A DNA stretch of 64,000 bases. Origin: SZUA-442 sp963792405 (GTDB lineage: Bacteria; Actinomycetota; Acidimicrobiia; Spongiisociales; UBA5794). Location: the NCBI GenBank assembly GCA_963792405.1, contig CAWBVU010000006.1, forward strand, positions 1 to 64,000, given 5' to 3'. The notes below the pieces were generated by a model that did no database searches, had not been told where the DNA came from, and worked only from the letters and a program-made list of their open reading frames with translations. This document shows positions 16,890 to 25,061 of the stretch, piece after piece (within the stretch, counting starts at the first letter, position 1; every line of letters begins with the position of its first letter). A program made the translations under genes and the position numbers.

Positions 16890-19781
16890 TCAGCGTCCGT
16901 CAGGGGTGCGCAGCACCCCCGCGACCACGTCATCGATGGGTTCCATGGCGGCGCGCTGGGCGATCTCGTCGTACCGCTCGGCGCCGAGCGCATCCCGTAC
17001 GAGGTCCTCGTCCTCCCAGAACCGACGATGTCTGGCCCAGGGAGTGAGGTTCGTCCTCGCGGCGCCGAGGAGCCATGCTGCCTCGTCCCATCGTCGCCTC
17101 CGCGCGGCGATGCGCCCCAGCATCAGGAGCGCAGGGCGGACCCACGCCTCCATCGAGCGCTCGTACACCCGCTCGAGGCCGGTGAGGATCACGTCCTCCG
17201 CCCTGTCGAGCTGTCCCTTCGGGATGAGGACGAACCCACCGAGGACGATGAGGGCCGTCGCTGACCATCCCGGTCCCCCGTACAGGCTGGCCTCGATGGC
17301 GGCGGCTTCGGCGGCATCGAGATCGCCCTTCACCGCCAGGACACCCGCGAGCACCCCGAGTCCGAACATGTTGCGAGCAACGTCGTCGCCGATCGCGGCG
17401 AACAGCTCGATGGCCTGCTCGAGGTGGGCCTCTGCCTGGTCGAGGTCGCCGTCCTGGAAGAACGCTTCCTCGCCGAGGAGGGCGAGCCCGTAGGCCCTGG
17501 GCAGGGCGAGGTCCCTCTGATCGCAGATCTCGAGGATGCGTGTGCCCATCGCAGCGCTCAGCCCGGGTATGCCCGCCATCACGCCGCCCTGCCCCTGGCC
17601 GTTGAGTGCGAAGACGTCGAGTCGCCAGTCGTCGCCCTGTTCGAGGATCGGGATCGCGACGTTCATGGCCTCGACGGCCCCCATGTAGTCGCCGAGGAGT
17701 TGCGATCCGAAGGCCACGGCCATGTTGGCAGCCGGCCACGAAGGAGGGTGAGGTTCCCTCCAGCTCTCGCATCCGGGAGCCGAAGGCGAAGGCGGAGGCG
17801 GGATCGCCGCGTCGGTACCAGTAGTGCACGAGGCCCGCTGCTACCGACGTCGCCGATGAGCGTCGGCTCGTGGTCGAGCGCCCACGTGAGGGCCCGGTCG
17901 AGATCGGCGTCCGCCGCGCCGAGCCTCTCGATCGCCGGGCCGTGATCCGGGGTGTAGGCGAGCTGCGTCGTCGCCTCGACGAGACGCAGGTGGTACTGCG
18001 CATGCCGGCGAGCGAGATCGTCGGCCGCTCGCCGTTCCTCGAGTCGCTCGCGGCCGAACGCGTGCATGACCTCGAGGAGGCGGAAGCGGACCGTGCCGTC
18101 CCGGGTCCGATTCCCTGGCCAGCATGGATGAGTCGACGAGTGCATGGAACGCGTCGAGCAGTTCGCCGTGCGTCATGTCCCAGCCTGCGACCGCCTCTGC
18201 CGCATCGACGTCGAACGATCCGGCGAAGACCGACAGCCTGTCGAAGAGGAGGCGTTCGACGTTCGTCAGGAGGTCGTAGCTCCACTCGATGGCGGTCGCC
18301 ATGTCGGCGTGACGACCGGGCGCCACCGACGGTGCGGAGAGGAGCGCGAGCTGGTCGCCGAGGCGTCGGGTGATCTGTGACGGCCCCATGACGCGACCCG
18401 GCTTGCGGCCAGTTCGATGGCCAGGGGAACACCATCGAGGGCACGGCACAGCGTCGCGATGTCGACCAGTGAGGCCTCGTCGACCGCGAAGGTGTCGTCG
18501 GCCTGCATGGCCCTCTCGGTGAAGAGCCGCTCCGCGTCCGACATCCCGAAGGACCCGGTCGGAAGGCTCATCGCGGGACAGTCGTATCGGGACTGTCCCT
18601 CGCACCCGAAGGGACATGCGTGAGGTCGCGAGGACCTTCACGGCGGGGGCGTCGGCCAGGAGGTCGGCGACGAACGAGGATGCGGAGTCGACGACGTGCT
18701 CGCAGTTGTCGAGGATGATGAGCATCGATCGGCGAGCGACGAATCGTCGCACCAGCCCCATCGGGTCGACCCCGGGCTGGTCGATGAGCCCGAGGATCTC
18801 GCACACTCGCCGTACGACGTCGCCGCCTCGTGGCACGGAGGACAGGTCGATCCACCAGACGCCGTCGCGGAATCGGTCGAGGGACACCCGCGCGACCTCG
18901 AGGGCGAGGCGGGTCTTGCCGATGCCGCCGAGACCCGTCACCGTGACGAGTCGCTGCGTGTCGAGCCGCTTGACGACCTCGGCGATCTCCAGGTCCCGTC
19001 CGATGAAGGTCGTCAGAGGCGACGGGAGGTTGTTCGGGGGTTCGAGGTCGAGGTCGGGGTCCTGGCGAAGGATCCGATCCTCGAGGAGGGAGGTCTCAGG
19101 TGTGGGGTCGAGCCCGAGCTCCTCGCGGAGTCGCTCCCGAAGGGCGAACCCGGCGCGCAGGGCGTCGGCCTGCCGTCCTGCGCGGTAGAGGGCGAGCATC
19201 AGGAGTTGATGGAGTCGCTCGCGGTAGGCGTGCGCGCTGACGAGCGCCTCGAGCTGTGGGATGGCGGCATCGTGCTCGCCGAGGTCGAGCTTCGCCTCGA
19301 TCGCCAGCTCCGTTGCGTGAAGGCGCATCGCGGCGAGTTCCGTGGCCCGTCGCTCCACGATCAGCGATCCGTCCGCGAGGCGGCCGAAGGGATACCCGCG
19401 CCAGAGGGCCTCGGCCCGGTCGAGCAGTGCGACGGTGCGGATGGGGTCGGAGTGACGGGTGCGCTCCGCCCTGGTGACGAGGTCCACGAACTCATCGGCG
19501 TCGACGTGGTCGCGGGAGGTGTCGATGCCGTAGTGGTTGCCGTCGGACCGGATCCGCCCGTCGATCGCCGACTTGAGGTTCGACACGTAGGTGCGCACGA
19601 CGTGCGCGGCGGTGGCGGGTGCGCCCTCGCCCCAGACCGCCTCGATCAGGGCGTCCGTGCTCAGCTCTTCCGTGCCGGCGGCGAGGAGGGCGGCGAGCAC
19701 CCGCTGCTGACGTGGGCCCCCGAGGTCGACGTCCTTCCCGTCATCGAGCACACGCAGGGGGCCGAGGAATGCGAATTCCAC
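16890..19781 (-). pseudogene. SARP/AfsR-type regulator with NB-ARC ATPase, interrupted by about five frameshifts
   Basis: The original product was about 960 residues: an OmpR-like DNA-binding domain (FAFLGPLRVLDDG, LIEAVWGEGAPATAA), a BTAD domain (~95-240), an NB-ARC ATPase with P-loop GLGGIGKTRLA and LIILDNCEHV, then helical TPR-like repeats to the stop at 16890. Both ends are clean, but coding similarity changes frame near 18572, 18400, 18110, 17837 and 17735. By the base counts needed to restore homology these are +1, -1, +1, +1 and +1, so the two ends are again in one frame although the middle is scrambled. Start is taken as GTG 19781 (VEFAFLGPL); GTG 19802 is also possible. Either a decaying gene or a patch of poor sequence. 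Confidence 0.85.
18575..18599. repeat. Perfect 9-bp hairpin inside the SARP gene
   Basis: GGGACAGTC (18575-18583) and GACTGTCCC (18591-18599) form a perfect stem with a 7-nt loop. It sits at the foot of the first frameshift of the regulator. It may have provoked slippage or an assembly error; its own function is not evident. Confidence 0.6.
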
Positions 19782-19860
19782 GTGACGACCGCCTGTTCCC
19801 ACCCATCGTACCCTCCCGCCGCACCGCCGTCCGGAACAGCCGGCTACCTCCTTCTTCCTC

Positions 19861-19909
19861 GTACCCAGGGTTGCTGTCCACCCTTTTGGTGGACAGCAAC
19901 CCTGGGTAC
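19861..19909. repeat. Perfect 22-bp inverted repeat (palindromic element)
   Basis: The arms 19861-19882 and 19888-19909 are exact reverse complements of 22 bp, around a 5-nt loop (CTTTT). Arm content begins GTACCCAGGG and ends TGTCCACC. It lies between the divergent SARP gene and a secreted-protein gene. No T-run follows on either strand, so it is not a typical intrinsic terminator; a REP/MITE-like element or a regulatory RNA hairpin is more likely. Confidence 0.85.
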
Positions 19910-19935
19910 GGAAGGTCTGGGTACGGCAGGTCTGG
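19902..19935. repeat. 15-bp tandem repeat overlapping the palindrome
   Basis: CTGGGTACGGAAGGT (19902-19916) is followed directly by CTGGGTACGGCAGGT (19917-19931), one mismatch, then CTGG (19932-19935). The first copy begins inside the right arm of the 22-bp palindrome. The tandem lies 50-85 bp before the start of the next + strand gene. Confidence 0.75.
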
Positions 19936-19987
19936 ACTGTTTCTGGATCGGGGTTTGGGATCCTCGGGGTGATGGAAGGAGGCCAAC

Positions 19988-20533
19988 ATGACGAAGCGTT
20001 GGTCGATCATGGCGATCGTGGCGGCATTCGCCCTCGTGATCGCGTCCCCCGCCGCGTTGGCGTGTGGCCGGAGCCACAGGACCCCGATGCGCGGGTACCT
20101 CGACGGTGAGATCCACTGGGAGTTCCCCGGGAACTATGCGTCGGGGTGCACGGTCGTGACGACGGTGACCGAGAGCAGCGGCTACCTGAAGTCGATGGGG
20201 CACGTTGATGCCCTGTGGACGCACTGCCCCGAGGAGCCCGAGTACATCAATGATGGTCGGGTGATCCTCACGAACCGCCAGGGCCACGAGCTCCATGGCT
20301 ACTACGAGTACGACGATACCGATGATGGGAAGGTGACGATCACGATCGACGGCGGTACCGGCCCATTCTCGGGAGCGACTGGCAAGTTGAAGGCGACGAT
20401 CGGCCTCGAACCGCAGTTCATCCCCGGCTGTGACGATCCCGAGAGCTTCGACTGCCTCGACGTCGGGATGCCGGGCCAGCCGGGTGTGCCGTGGCCGTGG
20501 TGGGCGTCCATGCGCGGGACCGTCGCACGCTGA
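19988..20533 (+). CDS. Secreted hypothetical protein
   Basis: 181 residues. A classical signal peptide (MTKRWSIMAIVAAFALVIAS, cleavage near ALA-C/G at about residue 26) is followed by a beta-rich mature part with four or five Cys likely in disulfides (ACGRS, SGCTVV, WTHCPEE, PGCDD, FDCLD). The segment ITIDGGTGPFSGATGKLKA resembles the barrel-closing GGTGxFxGATG motif of small secreted lipocalin-like or allene-oxide-cyclase-like proteins. No enzyme residues are recognised. GGAAGGAGG before ATG 19988 is a strong ribosome site. Upstream lie the 22-bp palindrome and the 15-bp tandem repeat. Confidence 0.82.
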   Translation: MTKRWSIMAIVAAFALVIASPAALACGRSHRTPMRGYLDGEIHWEFPGNYASGCTVVTTVTESSGYLKSMGHVDALWTHCPEEPEYINDGRVILTNRQGHELHGYYEYDDTDDGKVTITIDGGTGPFSGATGKLKATIGLEPQFIPGCDDPESFDCLDVGMPGQPGVPWPWWASMRGTVAR

Positions 20534-21677
20534 TCCTTCCGTCGCACGTCGCCCCGTGACGACCGTCACCCATGGACGACGCGGCGGGACTCGGGAGCCA
20601 CCTCGTCGAGGCCGCAGGGCGAGGATGGGGTGGCTCCCCCGCGTGCCCACCACGCGTCGCTCGCTTCTCGGTCGCTCCGCCGAGGGCCACACGCGCAACG
20701 CGAGGTCGTGGACACGCCAGATGCGGATCGGAGAGGCTGCCGATGAAGAGGCGACCTTCGTGGAACCGGGCCGACGTCGTGATCGCGACGCGCCCCGTCA
20801 TGTCCTGGAGGTTGTGGGTGACGAACCCGTCGGGGTCGTAGCCGAGGACGATGCCGTGCCTGACCGGTTTCGGCTTGACCGCGTCGGGGAGCCGATGGGA
20901 GAGCCTGCGCATCCACGCCCGCGGCGCCATGAGGTCCACGATGCCCTGACGTGGTGATGCCATCGAGACCCACAGCGTCCCGTTGCCGAACGTCAGGTTG
21001 TCGGGGAAGCCGGGGAGGTTGTCGAGGAAGAGATCCGTCGTGCCCGCCTGATCTCCCCGGAGCCAGTGCCGGTGGACCCGATAGTGCCCGGTTTCCGCCA
21101 CGAAGACCGACTCCTCGTCGTCGTCCAGTGCGACACCGTTGGCGAACTGGAGCCCGTCGACCAGAAGGGAGAGCGCACCTGTCGGCGATCTGGCGAAGAG
21201 CCGCCCGGTCGGCTGTCCCTCGAGGAGGTCGTCGACGTAGTCCGCGATGCCCCACCTCGTCGACGTGTCCGTGAAGTAGATCGTGCCGTCGGACGCGACC
21301 GCCGCGTTGTTCGTGAAGCGGAATGGGCGGCCCTCGTACGCATCGGCCAGATTCGACACCGCACCGCCGAGTGTGACGAGCTGGAGACCGAGGTCGGCGT
21401 TGCACACCAGGAGATCCTCGCCGTACCACTCGATACCGAGCGGCCGACCGCCGACGTGGGCGACCTCACGAACAGGCGCGGCACCATCGACGGCGAGGAT
21501 CGACCCGTCGGCCGTCCCCGTGTATGCGACGCCGCCCGGGTCGATCACGACGTCCTCAGGCCCCTCCGCCCCCACCTCCCACAGCGCCGATGCGGCGAGG
21601 AGGTCGTTCGCCTCGACGTCATCGACGAGCTTCGGCGCGGGCAGCGGCTGCCATGTGGCAGGCTCGAATGCGGGCAT
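20418..21677 (-). CDS. SMP-30/strictosidine synthase-like beta-propeller protein with aberrant C-terminus
   Basis: Residues 1-326 form a six-bladed propeller of the SMP-30/gluconolactonase/strictosidine synthase-like type: GPEDVVIDPGGVAYTGTADG, RFTNNAAVASDGTIYFTDTS, FANGVALDDDEESVFVAET, PGFPDNLTFGNGTLWVSMA. The family ends soon after a motif like RLFIGSLSDPHLA, seen here at 20700, but the frame then runs on for ~90 Arg/Pro-rich residues and overlaps the convergent secreted-protein gene by 116 bp. Reading one base on gives VHDLALR, so a small indel near 20710 probably removed the true stop. ATG 21677 overlaps the preceding gene's stop (TGATG), so it is the third gene of an operon. Function is unclear. 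Confidence 0.75.
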   Translation of the reverse strand: MPAFEPATWQPLPAPKLVDDVEANDLLAASALWEVGAEGPEDVVIDPGGVAYTGTADGSILAVDGAAPVREVAHVGGRPLGIEWYGEDLLVCNADLGLQLVTLGGAVSNLADAYEGRPFRFTNNAAVASDGTIYFTDTSTRWGIADYVDDLLEGQPTGRLFARSPTGALSLLVDGLQFANGVALDDDEESVFVAETGHYRVHRHWLRGDQAGTTDLFLDNLPGFPDNLTFGNGTLWVSMASPRQGIVDLMAPRAWMRRLSHRLPDAVKPKPVRHGIVLGYDPDGFVTHNLQDMTGRVAITTSARFHEGRLFIGSLSDPHLACPRPRVARVALGGATEKRATRGGHAGEPPHPRPAASTRWLPSPAASSMGDGRHGATCDGRISVRRSRAWTPTTATAHPAGPASRRRGSRSSRDRHSRG

Positions 21678-22549
21678 CAGTGGTCCCTGGGGACGAGGCC
21701 GAGCAGGCCTTCAGCGAACTTCAGGTAGTCGTAGTCGACATCGCTCTCGTGGACCTGCACCATCGACCACGCGACGTTCCACGCGAGGAACACGGCGATC
21801 GCGTCGTCGAGCGTGCGCCGCAGATCGTCGGTCACTTCGCCGAAGTAGGCCTCCACGAGCACGTCCTTCCCCCTGGCGTCGAGTTCGAACGCGTTCGCCG
21901 CGAGGTCGAAGAACGGGTCGCCCATCCCCGCATACTCCCAGTCGATGACCCACAGGCTCCCGTCGTCGAGGACGTTCTGGTAGTACGAGTCGTTGTGGCA
22001 CAGGACCAGCTCGTCGAGCGCCACCGACCGCTCCAGGCGCACCCGGTCGACGCGCTCGAGGAGCGCGTCGAGTCGGGACGACCGGGGGACACCGCGTTCG
22101 TCGGCGACGACGAGCCAGCGCTCGATGTCGCCGTAGGGGTCGAACTCACCGGCGATCGGGTCGAGTTCGTGGATGTCGCGGAGTCTCCTCGCGATGCGCT
22201 GGAGGTAGGCGTCGGTGCGGGCGTCCTCGATGGTGACTGGCCGCGCGCCGTCCAGGAATCGGCTGACCGAGTGGCCCTCGGGGAGGAGAAACGCCACGGT
22301 CTCGGGCGCGATGCCCGCGAGCGAGGCATGGTGGACCGCCGCTGCCTCCCGCTCGCGGTCGATGCCGAGCACCGAGGTGTTCTGACCCGCGACCCTGACG
22401 ACGAACCGCTCACCGTCCGCAGTCAGCAGGTAGTTGACGTTGGTGAGGCCGCCCGAGAGGGCTTCCACGGACAGGTCGCTCGCTCCGCTGAACATCGGGG
22501 TGCGGGCGACGATCGCATCGACCGCCGGGATCCCGGTATCTGACGCCAT
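21677..22549 (-). CDS. Choline/aminoglycoside-type phosphotransferase (APH fold)
   Basis: 290 residues of the protein-kinase-like APH/choline kinase fold. SGGLTNVNYLLTADGERFVVR is the nucleotide-binding loop and Lys/Arg strand; LVLCHNDSYYQNVL supplies the catalytic HxDxxxxN set, and LWVIDWEYAGMGDPFFDLA the second metal Asp with the IDWEY motif common in choline/ethanolamine kinases. It likely phosphorylates a small hydroxyl compound such as choline, with ATP. It lies between the flavoprotein (56-bp gap) and the propeller protein (1-bp overlap) on the same strand. Confidence 0.87.
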   Translation of the reverse strand: MASDTGIPAVDAIVARTPMFSGASDLSVEALSGGLTNVNYLLTADGERFVVRVAGQNTSVLGIDREREAAAVHHASLAGIAPETVAFLLPEGHSVSRFLDGARPVTIEDARTDAYLQRIARRLRDIHELDPIAGEFDPYGDIERWLVVADERGVPRSSRLDALLERVDRVRLERSVALDELVLCHNDSYYQNVLDDGSLWVIDWEYAGMGDPFFDLAANAFELDARGKDVLVEAYFGEVTDDLRRTLDDAIAVFLAWNVAWSMVQVHESDVDYDYLKFAEGLLGLVPRDH

Positions 22550-22605
22550 GGTCGGACACTATCGAATCCCGCGACCCCATGCATGGCGCAGGGTCGCCGC
22601 GGCCG

Positions 22606-24048
22606 TCAGTCGGTTCCCCCTTGCCGGGAGACCACCGCGTCGAGCCTGTCGGATCCGTCGTAGTCGGGATCGAAGACGCTGGACAGGCCCCGACCGAGGG
22701 CGCCGACGGCCTCCCCGACACCGCCGTGGAAGGTCGGGAACGCGTAGATCATCGTCTGGAGGTCGTGGACCGGCACCCTCGCATGTACCGCGAGCGAGAG
22801 GAGGCCGAGGACCTCCCCGCCGTGGGGGCCGACGGCGGTCGCACCGAGGAGAGTCCCAGTTGCCGCATCGACGACCAGCTTGATCATGCCGTCCGAGGTG
22901 GCGTGCAGCCATCCCCGAAAGGTGACGCCCAATGACTTGGTGACCGTCACGACGTCGAAGCCCGCAGCCCGTGCCGATTCCTCCGTGTGGCCGACCGAAC
23001 CGACCTCGGGATCGGTGAAGGTGACCCGCGGCACCGCCGTGTAGTCCGCAGGAGGGCGCTCGATCCCGAGGATGTCGTCACCGACGATGGCTCCCTGGTA
23101 CTCGGCCACATGCGTGAACATGGCGATGCCGGTCACATCACCCATCGCCCACACACCATCGCCGGCACGCATGTGCCCGTTGACGGGGATGGACCTCGCT
23201 TGAGGGTCGAGCCCGATCGTCTCGACACCAAGATCCGACAGTTCGACATGCCGACCCGTTGCGAGCAGGAGCCGCGCCGCCGTCACCGTCGACCCGTTGT
23301 CGAGATCGACGGCGATCCCGCCATCGGCAGGCCGGACGCGCTCGGCGAACACGCCGGTGCGCACGTCCACGCCGTCGGCTGCCAGGGCGGCCTCGATGAT
23401 CGTGGAGGCCTCGGGCTCCTCGGCGGCGAGGAGCCGTTCCCGACCTTCGACGATCGTGACGGAGACGCCGAACGTCGCGAATACCTGACCGAGCTCACAC
23501 CCCACGGCGCCACCCCCGAGGATGGCGATCGACGAGGGCAGGCGCTCTGCGCGGATCGCGTCGTGGGTTGTCCAGGTGTCGACCGTCTCGATGCCCGGTA
23601 TCGGTGGGACGGTGGGGCGTGAGCCTGTGGCGATCACGATCCCGAGTCGCGCCGTGATGACCTCGTCACTGGCGGTCACTTCTCGTGGGCCCGAGATCCT
23701 CCCTCGCGCGTGGATGAGCCGCCCGCCGCGGTCCCTGAACCTCTGGACCGCGGTCGAGTCATCCCAATCGCCCGTCGCCTCGGTGCGGATCCTCGCCGCC
23801 ACCGGCCTCCACGACGGGTCGACCTCCGCCCGTCCCGCGAGACCGTCGACGCGCCGCGCCTCACGGATGGTGGCCGCGGCCCGCACCATCATCTTCGTCG
23901 GCAGGCATGCCCAGTACGGGCACTCGCCGCCGACCAGGCTCCCTTCGACGCCGACGATCTCGAGGCCTGCCCGCATCAGTCGCAGGGAGAGGTCCTCACC
24001 GCTCGTTCCGACACCGAGGATGACGACGTCGGCGGTGGTGTGCTCCAT
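22606..24048 (-). CDS. Pyridine nucleotide-disulfide oxidoreductase (mercuric reductase/lipoamide dehydrogenase-like)
   Basis: 480 residues. FAD-binding VVILGVGTSGEDLSLRL at the N-terminus is followed by the redox-active pair in GGECPYWACLPTK (C, four residues, C), the NAD(P) domain SIAILGGGAVGCELGQVF, the second FAD motif DGVWAMGDVTG and a C-terminal dimerisation domain with YAFPTFHGGVGEAV, which gives the His-x-Glu-like pair area. It transfers hydride from NAD(P)H through flavin to the disulfide. The physiological substrate is unknown; CPYWACLP differs from the CVNVGC of lipoamide dehydrogenase. GGGAGGATCC precedes ATG 24048. It is the first gene of a three-gene operon on this strand. Confidence 0.9.
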   Translation of the reverse strand: MEHTTADVVILGVGTSGEDLSLRLMRAGLEIVGVEGSLVGGECPYWACLPTKMMVRAAATIREARRVDGLAGRAEVDPSWRPVAARIRTEATGDWDDSTAVQRFRDRGGRLIHARGRISGPREVTASDEVITARLGIVIATGSRPTVPPIPGIETVDTWTTHDAIRAERLPSSIAILGGGAVGCELGQVFATFGVSVTIVEGRERLLAAEEPEASTIIEAALAADGVDVRTGVFAERVRPADGGIAVDLDNGSTVTAARLLLATGRHVELSDLGVETIGLDPQARSIPVNGHMRAGDGVWAMGDVTGIAMFTHVAEYQGAIVGDDILGIERPPADYTAVPRVTFTDPEVGSVGHTEESARAAGFDVVTVTKSLGVTFRGWLHATSDGMIKLVVDAATGTLLGATAVGPHGGEVLGLLSLAVHARVPVHDLQTMIYAFPTFHGGVGEAVGALGRGLSSVFDPDYDGSDRLDAVVSRQGGTD

Positions 24049-24159
24049 CTGGATCCTCCCTCCGGGTTCGATCACCCTACCCGCCGGCCTCGCCAGCATC
24101 CACGGCACTGCGTGCGGTGGTCGGTGCGGGTACGCTCGTCTCCGAAACGGGAGGTGGCC

Positions 24160-24972
24160 ATGCCGCTGTTCATGGACCGGCACGACGTTCCGGGCGCGTC
24201 CGCGCAGGATGTCGCCAACGCGCACATGAGCGACATCGAAGCATCGAAGGAGTACGGGGTCCAGTTCATCTCCTACTGGTTCGATGCCGAGGCCGGAGGA
24301 GTGTTCTGCTTCGCCGACGCCCCGTCGCGCGACATCCTCTCGCAGGTGCACAGCGTGTCGCACGGGCTGATCCCGAACGAGATCATCTCGGTGTCCAGGG
24401 ACGACGTATTCCGCTTCCTCGGGAGTGTGCACGACCCCAAGGACGCCTCGGAGCTGTCGAGCCCCCTCCGGACCGTCATGTTCACCGACCTCGTCGGCTC
24501 GACAGAGATCCTCGGCGCCCTCGGTGAGCGCCGGTTCATGGAGGTCCTCGGTACGCACGACGGGATCGTCAGGGAGGCGCTGTACCGGCACCGTGGGCAC
24601 GAGGTCAAGCACACAGGTGACGGCATCATGGCCTCGTTCGACGACGCAAGCGATGCGGTGCGCGGCTCGATCGCCATCGCCGATGGCTTCGCCGACCTCG
24701 ACCGCGCCGATGGCCCGGAGGTCCGGGTCCGCGTGGGCATGGCGGCAGGCCAGCCCGTCGACCGCAACGACGACATCTACGGCGAGACCGTCGTGCTCGC
24801 AAGCCGTCTGTGCGACGCCGCCGATCCGCAGCAGATCCTCGCCGCCGCATCGGTCCGGGATCACGCCGTCGAGGATCTCCCCTTCGTAGGGCCGACGCCT
24901 CGGACGATCAAGGGTTTCAGGGAGCCCGTGGACGTGTTCGTCGTCAGCGGGACGCCCCCCGTTCCGGCGTAG
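24160..24972 (+). CDS. DUF4242 (nickel-binding-like) domain fused to class III nucleotidyl cyclase
   Basis: 270 residues in two parts. Residues 1-90 match DUF4242/SCO4226-like proteins (PLFMDRHDVPGASAQDVANAH, GVQFISYWFD, HGLIPNEIISV). Residues 105-265 form a class III cyclase domain: first metal Asp in TVMFTDLVGST, Lys and second metal Asp in VKHTGDGIMASF, and the transition-state region IYGETVVLASRL, in which the usual Asn is Val while Arg is kept. Activity is therefore possible but not certain. It should make cAMP (or related) in response to what the DUF4242 domain binds. GGGAGG lies directly upstream of ATG 24160. It is divergent from the flavoprotein operon, 111 bp apart. Confidence 0.85.
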   Translation: MPLFMDRHDVPGASAQDVANAHMSDIEASKEYGVQFISYWFDAEAGGVFCFADAPSRDILSQVHSVSHGLIPNEIISVSRDDVFRFLGSVHDPKDASELSSPLRTVMFTDLVGSTEILGALGERRFMEVLGTHDGIVREALYRHRGHEVKHTGDGIMASFDDASDAVRGSIAIADGFADLDRADGPEVRVRVGMAAGQPVDRNDDIYGETVVLASRLCDAADPQQILAAASVRDHAVEDLPFVGPTPRTIKGFREPVDVFVVSGTPPVPA

Positions 24973-25061
24973 CTACGTCGTTGCCCACCCGGGTCGAGCG
25001 CGAACGTGGACTCACGTGAGGAACCCGATCCGGTCCCTGCGGAGCCTGTCAGAATGGGCGT

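Noticed and set aside
18575..18599. Hairpin in the SARP gene as an inserted mobile element
   Set aside because: The bases still read as plausible coding sequence (RGTVPIRLS), so insertion is not supported; kept only as a repeat.
21524..22543. Long + strand frame opposite the phosphotransferase
   Set aside because: Antisense of a clear APH-fold gene; Val/Asp/Arg pattern typical of antisense in high-GC DNA.
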